DNA of 64,000 nt from Flavobacterium bizetiae (GCF_902804475.1 NZ_CADCSU010000160.1:1-64000); one strand, 5' to 3'. Numbered from the stretch's first letter, positions 42,293-50,376 are shown. Numbers and translations are program-made. Notes: a model not told the origin generated them from the sequence alone.

Positions 42293-43369
42293 ATGATTCC
42301 TGTAACCAAAACTTTTCTACCTCCGCAAGAAGAATACAACCTTTTTGTAAAACGTGCATGGGATAAAGCTTGGCTTACAAACCGCGGTGAACTTACTATA
42401 GAATTAGAAGATAAACTTAAAAAACATCTTGAAGTTTCTAATTTAATTATTACTAATAACGGCACAATACCAATTCAAATTGCATTAAAGTTATTTGGTA
42501 AAGGAGGCGAAATTATCACCACTCCTTTTTCTTATGTAGCAACTTCTGCAGCAATTGTATGGGAAAATTGCACACCTGTTTTTGTCGATATACATCCAGA
42601 TTATTTAACCATAGACGAAACTAAAATCGAAGCTGCCATTACGCCAAAAACCACTGCAATACTAGCAACTCATGTTTTTGGGAATCCTTGTCACGTAATC
42701 GAAATTGAAAAAATCGCAAAAAAACACAATTTAAAGGTAATTTACGATGCTGCTCATTCTTTTGGAGTTAAGTATAATAACCAATCTGTGTTTAATTTTG
42801 GAGATGTAAGCACTTGCAGTTTTCACGCAACAAAATTATTTCATACCGGAGAAGGCGGCGCAATATTCTGCGATGACAAAGAAACTTTTCATCAGTTGTA
42901 TTACAGCCATAATTTCGGACATGACGGGCCTTTGGCATTTCATGGTTTAGGAATCAATGCTAAAATCTCTGAACTGCAATCAGCAATGGGCTTAGCGGTA
43001 TTTCCGTACATGGACCATATTATTGCGGAAAGAAAAAAAGTAGTCGATTTTTATAATGAAAATTTAAATTTTAAAACTGTACAATCTTTAAAAGTAAGAG
43101 AAAATACAGAATGGAATTACAGTTATTATCCTGTAATTTTTAGTTCAGAAGCTGTTTTATTAAAAGTTCAGGATGCTTTGGCAGCTGAAAATATATTTCC
43201 CCGACGTTATTTCTATCCATCATTAAATACAATAGAATACACAAAAGGAGATACAATGCCTATTTCTGAATCAGTAGCCTCACGAATTTTATGCCTGCCT
43301 TTATATGTAGGAATTGCTGAGACTGATTTAGAAAAAATAGTTCAAATTATAAATAAACAAACCTTATAA
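42293..43369 (+). CDS. DegT/DnrJ/EryC1/StrS family sugar aminotransferase
   Basis: A 358-residue PLP enzyme that converts a keto sugar-nucleotide to an amino sugar. The PLP aspartate is in VIYDAAHSFG and the lysine in CSFHATKLFHTGEGGAI (about 180-185). The FLPPQEEYNLFVKRAWDKAWLTNRG N-terminus is typical of the VioA/PglE-like branch. It is divergent from the ACP operon (222-base shared upstream region) and would supply the amine to be acylated. The 4,6-dehydratase that makes its substrate is not in the window. Confidence 0.9.
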   Translation: MIPVTKTFLPPQEEYNLFVKRAWDKAWLTNRGELTIELEDKLKKHLEVSNLIITNNGTIPIQIALKLFGKGGEIITTPFSYVATSAAIVWENCTPVFVDIHPDYLTIDETKIEAAITPKTTAILATHVFGNPCHVIEIEKIAKKHNLKVIYDAAHSFGVKYNNQSVFNFGDVSTCSFHATKLFHTGEGGAIFCDDKETFHQLYYSHNFGHDGPLAFHGLGINAKISELQSAMGLAVFPYMDHIIAERKKVVDFYNENLNFKTVQSLKVRENTEWNYSYYPVIFSSEAVLLKVQDALAAENIFPRRYFYPSLNTIEYTKGDTMPISESVASRILCLPLYVGIAETDLEKIVQIINKQTL

Positions 43370-43405
43370 CAAAGCTATTTGTTATCATAAAAAATATTTT
43401 AAGTT

Positions 43406-43978
43406 ATGAGTCAGGATATTAACACTGAAGTTCACAATGCTTACGAAGTGATAAAAGAAGGCGGCATTATTCTTTACCCAACCGATACCGTGTGGGGAAT
43501 TGGCTGTGACGCAACTAATCCGGAAGCAGTTGCAAAAATTTACAAACTAAAACAGCGTGCCGAAACACAAAGTATGATTGTTTTGATGAATGGAGAAAAA
43601 ATGATGTATAATGTTTTTAAAGACATTCCAGAAGTTGCATGGCAGATTTTGGATGTATCTGAAAAACCAACTACATTAATTTTAGACGATGCCAGAAATG
43701 TAGCACCAAACATTATTGCAGCTGATAAATCGCTTGGAATAAGACTGGTTAAAGAACCGTTTTGTTTTAAATTAATGGAAAGAATGAAAAAGCCTTTGGT
43801 TTCTACATCTGCTAATATTTCAGGACAACCAACCCCTATTGCTTTCAAGGATATTAGCCCTGAAATCATTAAAGGTGTTGATTATGTCGTAAAACTAAAT
43901 CAGGATAAAATTGCCGGAAAACCTTCGACAATTATAAAACTTACGAGAGATTCGCAAGTGAAAGTTATTCGTAAATAA
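43406..43978 (+). CDS. sua5: L-threonylcarbamoyladenylate synthase (Sua5/YrdC family)
   Basis: Makes threonylcarbamoyl-AMP from threonine, bicarbonate and ATP for the t6A37 modification of tRNAs that read ANN codons. The 190-residue protein has the YrdC fold: GGIILYPTDTVWGIGCDA near the start, KPLVSTSANISGQPTP around 135-150. It is short and lacks the extra C-terminal Sua5 domain. It follows the aminotransferase by 36 bases, possibly by read-through. Confidence 0.9.
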   Translation: MSQDINTEVHNAYEVIKEGGIILYPTDTVWGIGCDATNPEAVAKIYKLKQRAETQSMIVLMNGEKMMYNVFKDIPEVAWQILDVSEKPTTLILDDARNVAPNIIAADKSLGIRLVKEPFCFKLMERMKKPLVSTSANISGQPTPIAFKDISPEIIKGVDYVVKLNQDKIAGKPSTIIKLTRDSQVKVIRK

Positions 43979-43983
43979 TGGTG

Positions 43984-44011
43984 AGTTATTAATTGTGAAT
44001 TGAGAATGCTT
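43984..44011 (+). repeat. Short heptamer-period array
   Basis: Directly after sua5 a run of AATTGTG/AATTGAG-type units repeats with a 7-bp period, about three to four units long. It lies just before the octamer arrays at 44031. Confidence 0.45.
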
Positions 44012-44030
44012 TTTTTGACGTTCAAAAATC

Positions 44031-44070
44031 TTAATATCTCAGAACCTTAGAATCTTAGCACCTTATTAAA
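44031..44070 (+). repeat. Octamer-period array 1 (TTAGNNNC type)
   Basis: Four complete 8-bp units plus a partial one in strict phase: TTAATATC, TCAGAACC, TTAGAATC, TTAGCACC. Units vary, but T1, the AG core and a final C are kept. See the related arrays at 44151, 50207, 50263, 51374, 57376 and 57487. Confidence 0.7.
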
Positions 44071-44073
44071 TGG

Positions 44074-44128
44074 CTTCGACTTCGCTCAGCCTGACAACCT
44101 TTCAATGTCATCCTGAGCAAAGTCGAAG
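44074..44128. repeat. Inverted repeat of the GTCATCCTGAGC type
   Basis: CTTCGACTTCGCTCAGCCTGAC-like arm at 44074-44095 pairs with the arm at 44107-44128 (19 of 22 bases), with an 11-base loop. The right arm matches a short interspersed sequence known to me from many Bacteroidota genomes. It sits between octamer arrays 1 and 2 and lacks a T run, so it is a dispersed repeat and not a simple terminator. Confidence 0.6.
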
Positions 44129-44150
44129 AATATTTCACTAGACCTTTGCC

Positions 44151-44182
44151 TTAATAACTTAGCCCCTCAGAAACTTAGAACC
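44151..44182 (+). repeat. Octamer-period array 2 (TTAGNNNC type)
   Basis: Four 8-bp units in phase: TTAATAAC, TTAGCCCC, TCAGAAAC, TTAGAACC. It ends at the stop codon of the cysteine desulfurase gene (44183-44185, minus strand) and has the same orientation as array 1. Confidence 0.7.
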
Positions 44183-45307
44183 TCAAATAGCTCCCAAACT
44201 CTCAATCAACCAATCGATATCTTCTTTAGTATTATAATGGCTGAATGAAATTCGGAGATTAGGTAATTTTAAATCTTCTTCAGAAAGCATTTCTTTTAAA
44301 ACATGTGAAGGTTTTATACTTCCGGACTGGCAGGCGCTGCCTCTCGAAACCGCAATTCCTTTCATATCTAAACTAAACAAAAGCATCGAAGTTTTATCTG
44401 CCGAAAAAGGCAAAATTATATTGATGATATTATAAAAATCATCCTTTTTGCCATTAATTCTAAAGCCTGGAAAATGAGTTTCCAACTGATCAATCAGATA
44501 CATCTTCAATTCAGATATATAAGTTCTTTCCTGATCTAAATTTTCATAAGAAAGAGACAAGGCTTTTGCCATACCTGCAATTTGATGCACGGCTTCTGTT
44601 CCTGCGCGAAGTCCTTTTTCTTGTTCTCCGCCAAAAATAAGAGGCTGTAATCCAGAGTTTTTGCGTATAAAAGCAAAACCAACTCCTTTTGGTCCATGAA
44701 ATTTATGTGCACTTGCAATTATAAAATCGACTGGAGTTTTTTGCAAATCGATCTCTGTTTTACCCACAGATTGCACTGTATCTGAATGAAATAAAGCATT
44801 GTATTGCTTACAAATTACCCCAACCCTGTCTAAGTCCAGAATTATTCCTGTTTCGTTATTAACATGCATTAAACTCACAATAGTCTTTTTTTCTTCTGCC
44901 AATAAATTAGACAAATGAGTAAGATCTATACTTCCGTCAGGACTAATCTTAACATAATCAACCTGAACATTATATTCAGACTCCAATACTAAAACAGTAT
45001 GCAAAACGGCATGATGCTCAATTTTTGTGGTAATGATACGCTCGATTTTAAGATCTTCTACAGCTGAACGCAGTATCCAGTTATCAGCCTCCGTTCCTCC
45101 TGATGTAAAAAGAATTTCTTGTGCAGAACAATTTAAATGTTTGGCAATACTTTTTCTGGAAAGTTCCAGAATAGTCTTTCCGTTTCTTCCAAAACTGTGT
45201 GTAGAAGACGGATTACCAAAATCTTCGGTCATTACTTTAGTCATTTCCTGAATCACTTCAGGACGCATAGCGGTTGTAGAGGCGTTATCGAGGTATACTT
45301 TTTTCAT
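44183..45307 (-). CDS. Cysteine desulfurase (IscS/NifS family)
   Basis: A PLP enzyme that takes sulfur from cysteine for iron-sulfur clusters or thio-modified tRNA. The 374-residue protein starts MKKVYLDNASTTAMRPEV. It has the PLP histidine in VNNETGI/HSDTVQS surroundings, the PLP lysine in IIASAHKFHGPKGVGF (about 195-210) and the catalytic cysteine in SRGSACQSGS (about 325). The longer frame to 45352 is rejected: a -7 box (TAACTTTG on the minus strand, 45313-45320) lies inside it. The leader is then almost absent. Confidence 0.92.
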   Translation of the reverse strand: MKKVYLDNASTTAMRPEVIQEMTKVMTEDFGNPSSTHSFGRNGKTILELSRKSIAKHLNCSAQEILFTSGGTEADNWILRSAVEDLKIERIITTKIEHHAVLHTVLVLESEYNVQVDYVKISPDGSIDLTHLSNLLAEEKKTIVSLMHVNNETGIILDLDRVGVICKQYNALFHSDTVQSVGKTEIDLQKTPVDFIIASAHKFHGPKGVGFAFIRKNSGLQPLIFGGEQEKGLRAGTEAVHQIAGMAKALSLSYENLDQERTYISELKMYLIDQLETHFPGFRINGKKDDFYNIINIILPFSADKTSMLLFSLDMKGIAVSRGSACQSGSIKPSHVLKEMLSEEDLKLPNLRISFSHYNTKEDIDWLIESLGAI

Positions 45308-45368
45308 TGCTGCAAAGTTATGAAATATCAATTGTCTAATCTTAAATATCATTTGCCAAATTTTTCAC

Positions 45369-45376
45369 TATTTTTG
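45369..45376 (+). promoter_or_regulatory. -7 promoter box of the 45395 lipoprotein gene
   Basis: TATTTTTG, a perfect TAnnTTTG box 19 bases before the ATG at 45395. It rules out the longer reading frame that begins at 45137 within the opposite-strand gene. Confidence 0.7.
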
Positions 45377-45394
45377 ACCTCAAATAAAATTACG

Positions 45395-46366
45395 ATGAAA
45401 AAATATGCAAGCCTTCTATTGTTCGCCCTAATACTAAACGGTTGCGATGATGGTGATTTAACAGTAGATACTATTGATTTTAGCAACGAAAGTATTAAAG
45501 CTCAAACCTGCGACCCATTAACCAATAATCTAATATATAAGCTTAAACCCCAAGAATCTTTATTAATACAATTACCAGATAATAGTATTATAAACGATCC
45601 GTCTGTTTATTCTTATGACATCAATAATAGTACCTATCGTGTTGTTTACAGAGCTTATGATGGTACTGTTGCCACTGCCAATATATGCGGTACAATACCA
45701 CCAAAAACACCAAATATTACAGAAGAATGGATTGGAACAGCCGGAAAAATAGAGATCACTACCACTTCAATACCAGGCACAGCATCTACTGACGGAAGTA
45801 CTACAATTACAGGTTACAACCATACTATTGTTTTTAGAAACATCACCTTTGCTAAACCTGCCGGAGATCAGGTTGAAGCAGAATACGTATTTGGAAATTT
45901 TTCAACTTCATATACTGCACCAAATACAGTTTTCACCAATCCTGTACAGCAATGTACAAATGCTTCAAAACAGGTTTACAACTACAACGCATCATCTGCA
46001 TTAACGATTGACAATATAGATCCTGCGCTGCTTGTAAATGAAATAACAACAACGCCAAGAACAGGTCTTATCAATGCTAACGGTACAACCAACAAAGTTT
46101 TATTACGTACTTATATAAATGGTACCCTGACACAAAGTTACTTTTGTAACACCACAATACCATCATCTCCTGCGGTAAGCGAAACATGGATTGCCCGTGA
46201 TGGACTTGCGGGAGAAAGCGGAATTATAGAAGTTACGACCACAAATGTCAACAAAGTTTTTACACATACTATTGTTCTTAAAAACGTAACATTGCAAAAA
46301 GATCACAGCTCGTTTAAACTGGCTACAAATTATGTTTTAGGAAATTTAGAAGTTGTAGTACCCTAG
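45395..46366 (+). CDS. Predicted lipoprotein with two repeated domains
   Basis: A 323-residue lipoprotein with a signal peptide and lipobox ending LILNGC (cysteine about residue 18), followed by acidic residues. The mature part holds two similar halves of about 145 residues. Each contains CxTIPPxxPxxxEEWI-like text, an EITTT strand and a HTIVFRNITF/HTIVLKNVTL strand, so an internal duplication of a beta-sandwich-like domain is clear. Paired cysteines in each half may form disulfides. No known domain is recognised. It should sit in the outer membrane or on the cell surface. Confidence 0.8.
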   Translation: MKKYASLLLFALILNGCDDGDLTVDTIDFSNESIKAQTCDPLTNNLIYKLKPQESLLIQLPDNSIINDPSVYSYDINNSTYRVVYRAYDGTVATANICGTIPPKTPNITEEWIGTAGKIEITTTSIPGTASTDGSTTITGYNHTIVFRNITFAKPAGDQVEAEYVFGNFSTSYTAPNTVFTNPVQQCTNASKQVYNYNASSALTIDNIDPALLVNEITTTPRTGLINANGTTNKVLLRTYINGTLTQSYFCNTTIPSSPAVSETWIARDGLAGESGIIEVTTTNVNKVFTHTIVLKNVTLQKDHSSFKLATNYVLGNLEVVVP

Positions 46367-46413
46367 TTTAAAATGAGTTTTTAAACAGTACAAAAACTAC
46401 TTTTTGTTCCTAC

Positions 46414-46482
46414 AAAAAAACATCCGTTTTTCAATCTAATTCTTTAGTAAAATTAGCCTTGAAAAACGGATGTTTTTTTATG
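46414..46482 (+). terminator. Large compound terminator hairpin
   Basis: A 21-bp stem (46414-46434 with 46459-46479, core ACATCCGTTTTTCAA) ends in a T run. Its 24-base loop can form a second small hairpin (CTAATT/AATTAG). Confidence 0.85.
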
Positions 46483-46518
46483 CTTTAAAACGAATAAATC
46501 GGAGCGTAAAAAAGTGCC

Positions 46519-47070
46519 CTATTTATTGTTTTGCCTGAAATAAACTTCGGTGGCACCTAAGCCATATTTTTGATAATTGGCATCCTGAAAATCTATTCCG
46601 TCGTAACGGCCTAATAAAAAATCAAGTTCGGCTTTTAGAATTCCTTCACCAACACCGTGAATAAAAACAATTTTCGGAATACGATTTCGGATCGCAAATT
46701 CGATATGTCTTTTGGCCGTTTCTGTTTGCAGAGTCAGGATGTCGTAATTAGACATTCCGCGTTTATTAGGAACCAGTTTTTCGATGTGCAAATCAAATTC
46801 CGGAGCTGCAATTTCGCGTTTATCCTTCTTTTCTTTAACAAAACTTCTCGGTTTTGGCTCCGTTTTCTCTTTTGAAATTTCATCTAAATCAATTCTTTTA
46901 ATAGAATTCATTAAATTACTGGATTCTTGCATTTTAAGCAATTCATTGACAAAAAATGTCATCATAAATCCATCCTCAGTTTCGATTACAACTTCATTGT
47001 TTTTTACCGAAACTACTGTTCCGTTAATGGCTTCGTCTAAGACAGAAACCTTATCTCCTTTAGTCAACAT
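46519..47070 (-). CDS. Smr-domain protein (MutS2 C-terminal-like)
   Basis: A 183-residue protein. An N-terminal small beta domain (about 1-50, LTKGDKVSVLDEAINGTVVSV) is followed by a charged linker and a C-terminal Smr nuclease-like domain with DLHIEKLV and IVFIHGVGEGILKAEL. Smr domains nick DNA or cleave RNA, recently linked to ribosome rescue for MutS2-type proteins. Without the MutS ATPase part, its target is unknown. The ATG at 47070 is chosen because it overlaps the end of the upstream small gene by 11 bases; a longer frame would overlap it more. Confidence 0.85.
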   Translation of the reverse strand: MLTKGDKVSVLDEAINGTVVSVKNNEVVIETEDGFMMTFFVNELLKMQESSNLMNSIKRIDLDEISKEKTEPKPRSFVKEKKDKREIAAPEFDLHIEKLVPNKRGMSNYDILTLQTETAKRHIEFAIRNRIPKIVFIHGVGEGILKAELDFLLGRYDGIDFQDANYQKYGLGATEVYFRQNNK

Positions 47071-47245
47071 CTTGCTCCTCTTTATCTTGATTTTTACTAG
47101 GTGTTTTTGCACTCAACTGCATCATTCCAAACATGAAAACGACAATTGCAATTACCGTTATATAAATATTTTTCTCTTCTGAAACCTGCTCATATAATGC
47201 AACTGAAATGGCAAGAATCATTATTAAAATTTTAAACGTTTTCAT
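47060..47245 (-). CDS. Small membrane protein before the Smr gene
   Basis: A 61-residue protein with two hydrophobic helices (about 4-20 and 27-46) and a charged tail ending KEEQDVD. Its last codons overlap the first codons of the Smr-domain gene by 11 bases in another frame, so translation is probably coupled. Function unknown. Confidence 0.7.
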   Translation of the reverse strand: MKTFKILIMILAISVALYEQVSEEKNIYITVIAIVVFMFGMMQLSAKTPSKNQDKEEQDVD

Positions 47246-47628
47246 TTTTTAAGTATTTAAGAATTCAAAAGTATGAAACTTTAAAATAGGACTTTAATAC
47301 TCTCTAAAATGAATCGAAAATTTTCCTTAAAAAAACAACTAAAATCCCTCTCTAAAAACCAGTAAATATCATCGATTAAAAAAACAAAAAACGGACTTCA
47401 TTTTAGCGCAATAAAATCTCAACTTATAACCCGATTTATTCTTACTTTTTACTCCAGAAAAATTACGACAATTCATCATCTCAATTGTCCATTATTTTTC
47501 AATTTTAATACTTTTTAATCTTTCTAAAAAATTCAAAAATAATTCCATAAAAAATAGTTTTTGCAACTTCTAAAAAGTTTCAATTTTAAGTTTCATTTGA
47601 TTTTTCTCAGACGAAAATTCTTCTCAAA
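47246..47628. other. AT-rich intergenic region without recognisable features
   Basis: About 380 bases between the small membrane protein gene and the DUF1003 gene, both on the minus strand. It must hold the promoter of the former. I see no clear hairpin, repeat or conserved reading frame. Confidence 0.5.
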
Positions 47629-48330
47629 TTATTTTTTTATCTGATTCAAAATATCGTTCATCATCTCGATTTGCACTTTCTGAATTTCGATTAATTCTTG
47701 TTGCTGATGCATAATCATGTGATCGATTTTATCATGAATCATTCTAATTTCTAATTCTGATTTAAGATTAATCATGTAATCTTTTTTGGCACGATTTCGG
47801 TCTTTCTCTTCTTGTCGGTTTTGACTCATCATAATTACCGGAGCTTGCAATGCCGCAATACAGGATAAAATCAAATTCAGCAAAATAAACGGATACGGAT
47901 CAAAACCTTTATTGACCAAAATATAAACATTGGCACCAATCCAGACGATGATAAAAAGCAAAAACGAAATAATAAAAGTCCAGCTTCCGCCAAAGTCAGC
48001 CACTTTATCTGCTATTTTCTGTCCAAAGCTTCTCTCCTCTTCTTCATCCTCAACAATACTCACAATCGATTTGTCTTCTTTTAGAGAATTAATAACACTT
48101 TTTTCAAGATCAGAAAGTGTTCCTATTTCCGTAGATAAGTATCTCGAAATATATTTTTGGCGGTATTCGTTTAATTCTTTCACCGCTATACAATCCTGTT
48201 CACTAAAAGATGGATGATCCTCCATAATCAGCCCCAAAATTGGATCGTGAATAGATTTTCCCCATATTCTCTGATTTTCCGGAAACGAAATATTAGAAAT
48301 AGCGCTTTTAAAAGTCGAATTGTTTTTCAT
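47629..48330 (-). CDS. DUF1003 membrane protein
   Basis: A 233-residue protein with two adjacent membrane helices (about 113-160), including FGGSWTFIISFLLFIIVWIGANVYILVNKGFDPYPFILLNLILS and the AALQAPVIMMSQNRQEEKDR signature of DUF1003. An N-terminal soluble part and a C-terminal coiled coil (about 175-233) flank them. The family is widespread and of unknown function; the conserved loop after the second helix suggests binding of a cation or partner. Confidence 0.9.
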   Translation of the reverse strand: MKNNSTFKSAISNISFPENQRIWGKSIHDPILGLIMEDHPSFSEQDCIAVKELNEYRQKYISRYLSTEIGTLSDLEKSVINSLKEDKSIVSIVEDEEEERSFGQKIADKVADFGGSWTFIISFLLFIIVWIGANVYILVNKGFDPYPFILLNLILSCIAALQAPVIMMSQNRQEEKDRNRAKKDYMINLKSELEIRMIHDKIDHMIMHQQQELIEIQKVQIEMMNDILNQIKK

Positions 48331-48521
48331 TTTTTATAAATTTTACAGGCTAATTTACGCATTTAACTTCTTAACAATTGCATAAAAAAATCGTGTTTCA
48401 TTTTATTTTATTTATCACAAATACAATTCTCAAAACAAAATTTCTTTATACTATTCGTGCCCTTATTTACAAAAAACGCATTACTTTTAACGTTTTAAAT
48501 TATCCACTCAATTTTACAATT

Positions 48522-49313
48522 GTGACCAAAGACAATATCATACAAAATATCAAAGCTTTAAAAAGCCATTCTAATATAAATTACGGGATCAAAACCAAAA
48601 CTGAAGATTTTACCGAGAAGCTTTTCTATACCCTTTTTGATTCGAATGCAGATTTAGACAAAAGCATCGACGAACTTGAAGTTGGCTTTAAAGAAATTGC
48701 CGTTTTAGCCTGCAAAAAGCCTCAAAATTTATGCGAATCGATTTGGGACCGTTTTCTGGAAAAACTACCCGGCGTTCTCGAAAAACTAAATCAGGATGCT
48801 GAATATATTCTTGAAAATGATCCGGCATCAAATAGTATCGACGAAGTTTATTTGGGTTATCCAGGTTTCTACGCTATTGCAATTTATCGTTTAAGCCACG
48901 AATTATATCATTTGGATTTATTACTCTTTTCGAGATTAATGAGCGAATACGCGCACCGAATTACAGGAACCGATATTCATGCCGGTGCAGACATTGCTTC
49001 TCCGTTTTTTATTGATCACGCCACCGGAATCGTTATTGGCGAAACCACTGTGATCAGGAAACACGTAAAAATTTATCAGGGTGTTACGCTTGGAGCTTTG
49101 AGCGTAAGTAAAGAAATGAAAAACGCCAAAAGACATCCAACTGTAGAAGCAAATGTTTGCATTTATGCCAATGCTACTATTTTGGGCGGCGAAACCATTA
49201 TTGGAGAAAATAGCATCGTGGGAGGAAATGCCTGGGTTACCAAATCGATTCCTGAAGGTTCTATCGTAATCAATACCACTACAACTGAAGTTAAAATAAA
49301 AGAAAAAAAATGA
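48522..49313 (+). CDS. cysE: Serine O-acetyltransferase
   Basis: Makes O-acetylserine from serine and acetyl-CoA for cysteine synthesis. The N-terminal half is helical; the C-terminal half (about 150-255) is a left-handed beta helix with HRITGTDIHAGADIASPFFIDHATGIVIGETTVI, which holds the active-site histidines. The frame is open from a TTG at 48378, but family members begin with the segment after VTKDNIIQNIK, so the GTG at 48522 (263 residues) is preferred. Its last 4 bases overlap the start of cysM (ATGA). Confidence 0.9.
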   Translation: MTKDNIIQNIKALKSHSNINYGIKTKTEDFTEKLFYTLFDSNADLDKSIDELEVGFKEIAVLACKKPQNLCESIWDRFLEKLPGVLEKLNQDAEYILENDPASNSIDEVYLGYPGFYAIAIYRLSHELYHLDLLLFSRLMSEYAHRITGTDIHAGADIASPFFIDHATGIVIGETTVIRKHVKIYQGVTLGALSVSKEMKNAKRHPTVEANVCIYANATILGGETIIGENSIVGGNAWVTKSIPEGSIVINTTTTEVKIKEKK

Positions 49314-50197
49314 ACGCACAGAAATTGCTAAACCTAATTGGAAATACTCCATTGATGGAAACTGTCAATTTGGTTAAAAATAAAAATGTAAAACTTTTAC
49401 TGAAACTTGAAGGAAATAATCCTGGAGGAAGCGTAAAAGACAGAGCTGCTTATAACATGATTGCCGCTGCTCTTGAAAGAGGCGAAATTAAAAAAGGCGA
49501 TAAGCTTATTGAGGCCACTAGTGGTAACACCGGAATTGCGCTGGCGATGATTGCGCAATTGTTTCAAATTGAAATTGAATTGGTATTACCGGAAGATTCT
49601 ACAAAAGAAAGAACACAAACAATGCGTGCTTATGGCGCTACAGTGATTTTAACGCCTGCTAGCGAAGGAATTATTGGTTCGCGAGACTATGCCGACAAAA
49701 AAGTAGCAGAAGGCGGTTATATCATGCTAAATCAGTTTGCGAATGATGACAACTGGAAAGCACATTATAAAACTACAGGCCCTGAAATTTGGAACGATAC
49801 TGACGGTACGGTTACTCATTTTGTTTCGGCAATGGGAACAACAGGAACCATCATTGGAACTTCGACTTATTTAAAAGAAAAAAATCCAGCGGTTCAGATT
49901 ATTGGAGCGCAGCCAAGCGACGGATCTCAAATTCCGGGAATCCGTAAATGGCCACAAGAATATTTACCTAAAATATTTGATGCAACAAAAGTAGATACGG
50001 TTGTTGATGTAAGCGAAGAAGAAGCAAGAAAAATGACCAAACGTTTAGCACTCGAAGAAGGTGTTTTTGCCGGAATGAGCAGCGGAGGTTCTGTTGCCGT
50101 TGCCTTAAAAATCGCCGAAGAGCTGGAATCAGGCGTAATCGTTGCCGTTATCTGCGATCGCGGTGACCGTTATTTGTCTTCGGATTTATTTGACTAA
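49310..50197 (+). CDS. cysM: Cysteine synthase (CysM/CysK family)
   Basis: A PLP enzyme that joins O-acetylserine and sulfide to cysteine. The 295-residue protein has the PLP lysine K43 in NNPGGSVKDRA, the EATSGNTGIALAM phosphate- and substrate-binding loop (about 66-78), GTTGTIIGTS and the C-terminal CDRGDRYLS, which fits CysM rather than CysK. Overlap with cysE supports one operon for cysteine synthesis from serine. Confidence 0.93.
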   Translation: MNAQKLLNLIGNTPLMETVNLVKNKNVKLLLKLEGNNPGGSVKDRAAYNMIAAALERGEIKKGDKLIEATSGNTGIALAMIAQLFQIEIELVLPEDSTKERTQTMRAYGATVILTPASEGIIGSRDYADKKVAEGGYIMLNQFANDDNWKAHYKTTGPEIWNDTDGTVTHFVSAMGTTGTIIGTSTYLKEKNPAVQIIGAQPSDGSQIPGIRKWPQEYLPKIFDATKVDTVVDVSEEEARKMTKRLALEEGVFAGMSSGGSVAVALKIAEELESGVIVAVICDRGDRYLSSDLFD

Positions 50198-50206
50198 GAA
50201 AAGGCA

Positions 50207-50238
50207 CTAAGATTCTGAGCCACTAAGTTGCTAAGATT
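50207..50238 (+). repeat. Octamer-period array 3 (CTAAGNTN type)
   Basis: Four 8-bp units in phase: CTAAGATT, CTGAGCCA, CTAAGTTG, CTAAGATT. It starts 9 bases after the cysM stop codon and is the inverted form of array 4. Confidence 0.72.
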
Positions 50239-50262
50239 TATTTAGAAAATATCTTAAAAGAC

Positions 50263-50294
50263 TTATTGCGCCAGAACCTTAGAAACTTAGCACC
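50263..50294 (+). repeat. Octamer-period array 4 (TTAGNNNC type)
   Basis: Four 8-bp units in phase: TTATTGCG, CCAGAACC, TTAGAAAC, TTAGCACC. Its reverse complement resembles array 3, so the pair can fold into an imperfect hairpin of about 30 bp with a 24-base loop. Confidence 0.7.
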
Positions 50295-50301
50295 TAAAAA
50301 A

Positions 50302-50321
50302 AGACGCACTGCTGTGCGTCT
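50302..50321. repeat. Perfect GC-rich hairpin (AGACGCAC type)
   Basis: AGACGCAC (50302-50309) and GTGCGTCT (50314-50321) form an 8-bp stem with a TGCT loop. It is much richer in GC than its surroundings and has no T run. It resembles a short dispersed hairpin I know from other flavobacterial intergenic regions. Confidence 0.6.
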
Positions 50322-50331
50322 CTACAAAAAA

Positions 50332-50371
50332 CCTTTGAACCTTTGCCACTCTGAACCTTTGAACCTTGAAA
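50332..50371 (+). repeat. Octamer-period array 5 (CCTTTGAA type)
   Basis: Five 8-bp units in phase: CCTTTGAA, CCTTTGCC, ACTCTGAA, CCTTTGAA, CCTTGAAA. It ends 5 bases before the ATG of the aldo/keto reductase gene. The TTTG inside the unit resembles the -7 promoter motif, which may or may not matter. Confidence 0.7.
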
Positions 50372-50376
50372 AAAAA

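Noticed and set aside
45137..45394. A long extension of the lipoprotein gene
   Set aside because: It runs antisense through the cysteine desulfurase gene, and the real start is preceded by a perfect promoter and followed by a lipoprotein signal peptide.
48378..48521. TTG-initiated N-terminal extension of the serine acetyltransferase
   Set aside because: It adds 48 residues of low-complexity basic/hydrophobic text not expected for the family. The GTG at 48522 gives the usual start and length.
50207..50371. CRISPR array in the repeat block after cysM
   Set aside because: Units are 8 bp with no spacers, and there are no cas genes in the window.
50266..50376. Coding extension of the aldo/keto reductase upstream of 50377
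   Set aside because: It consists of repeat sequence (octamer array and GC-rich hairpin) and does not look like protein.
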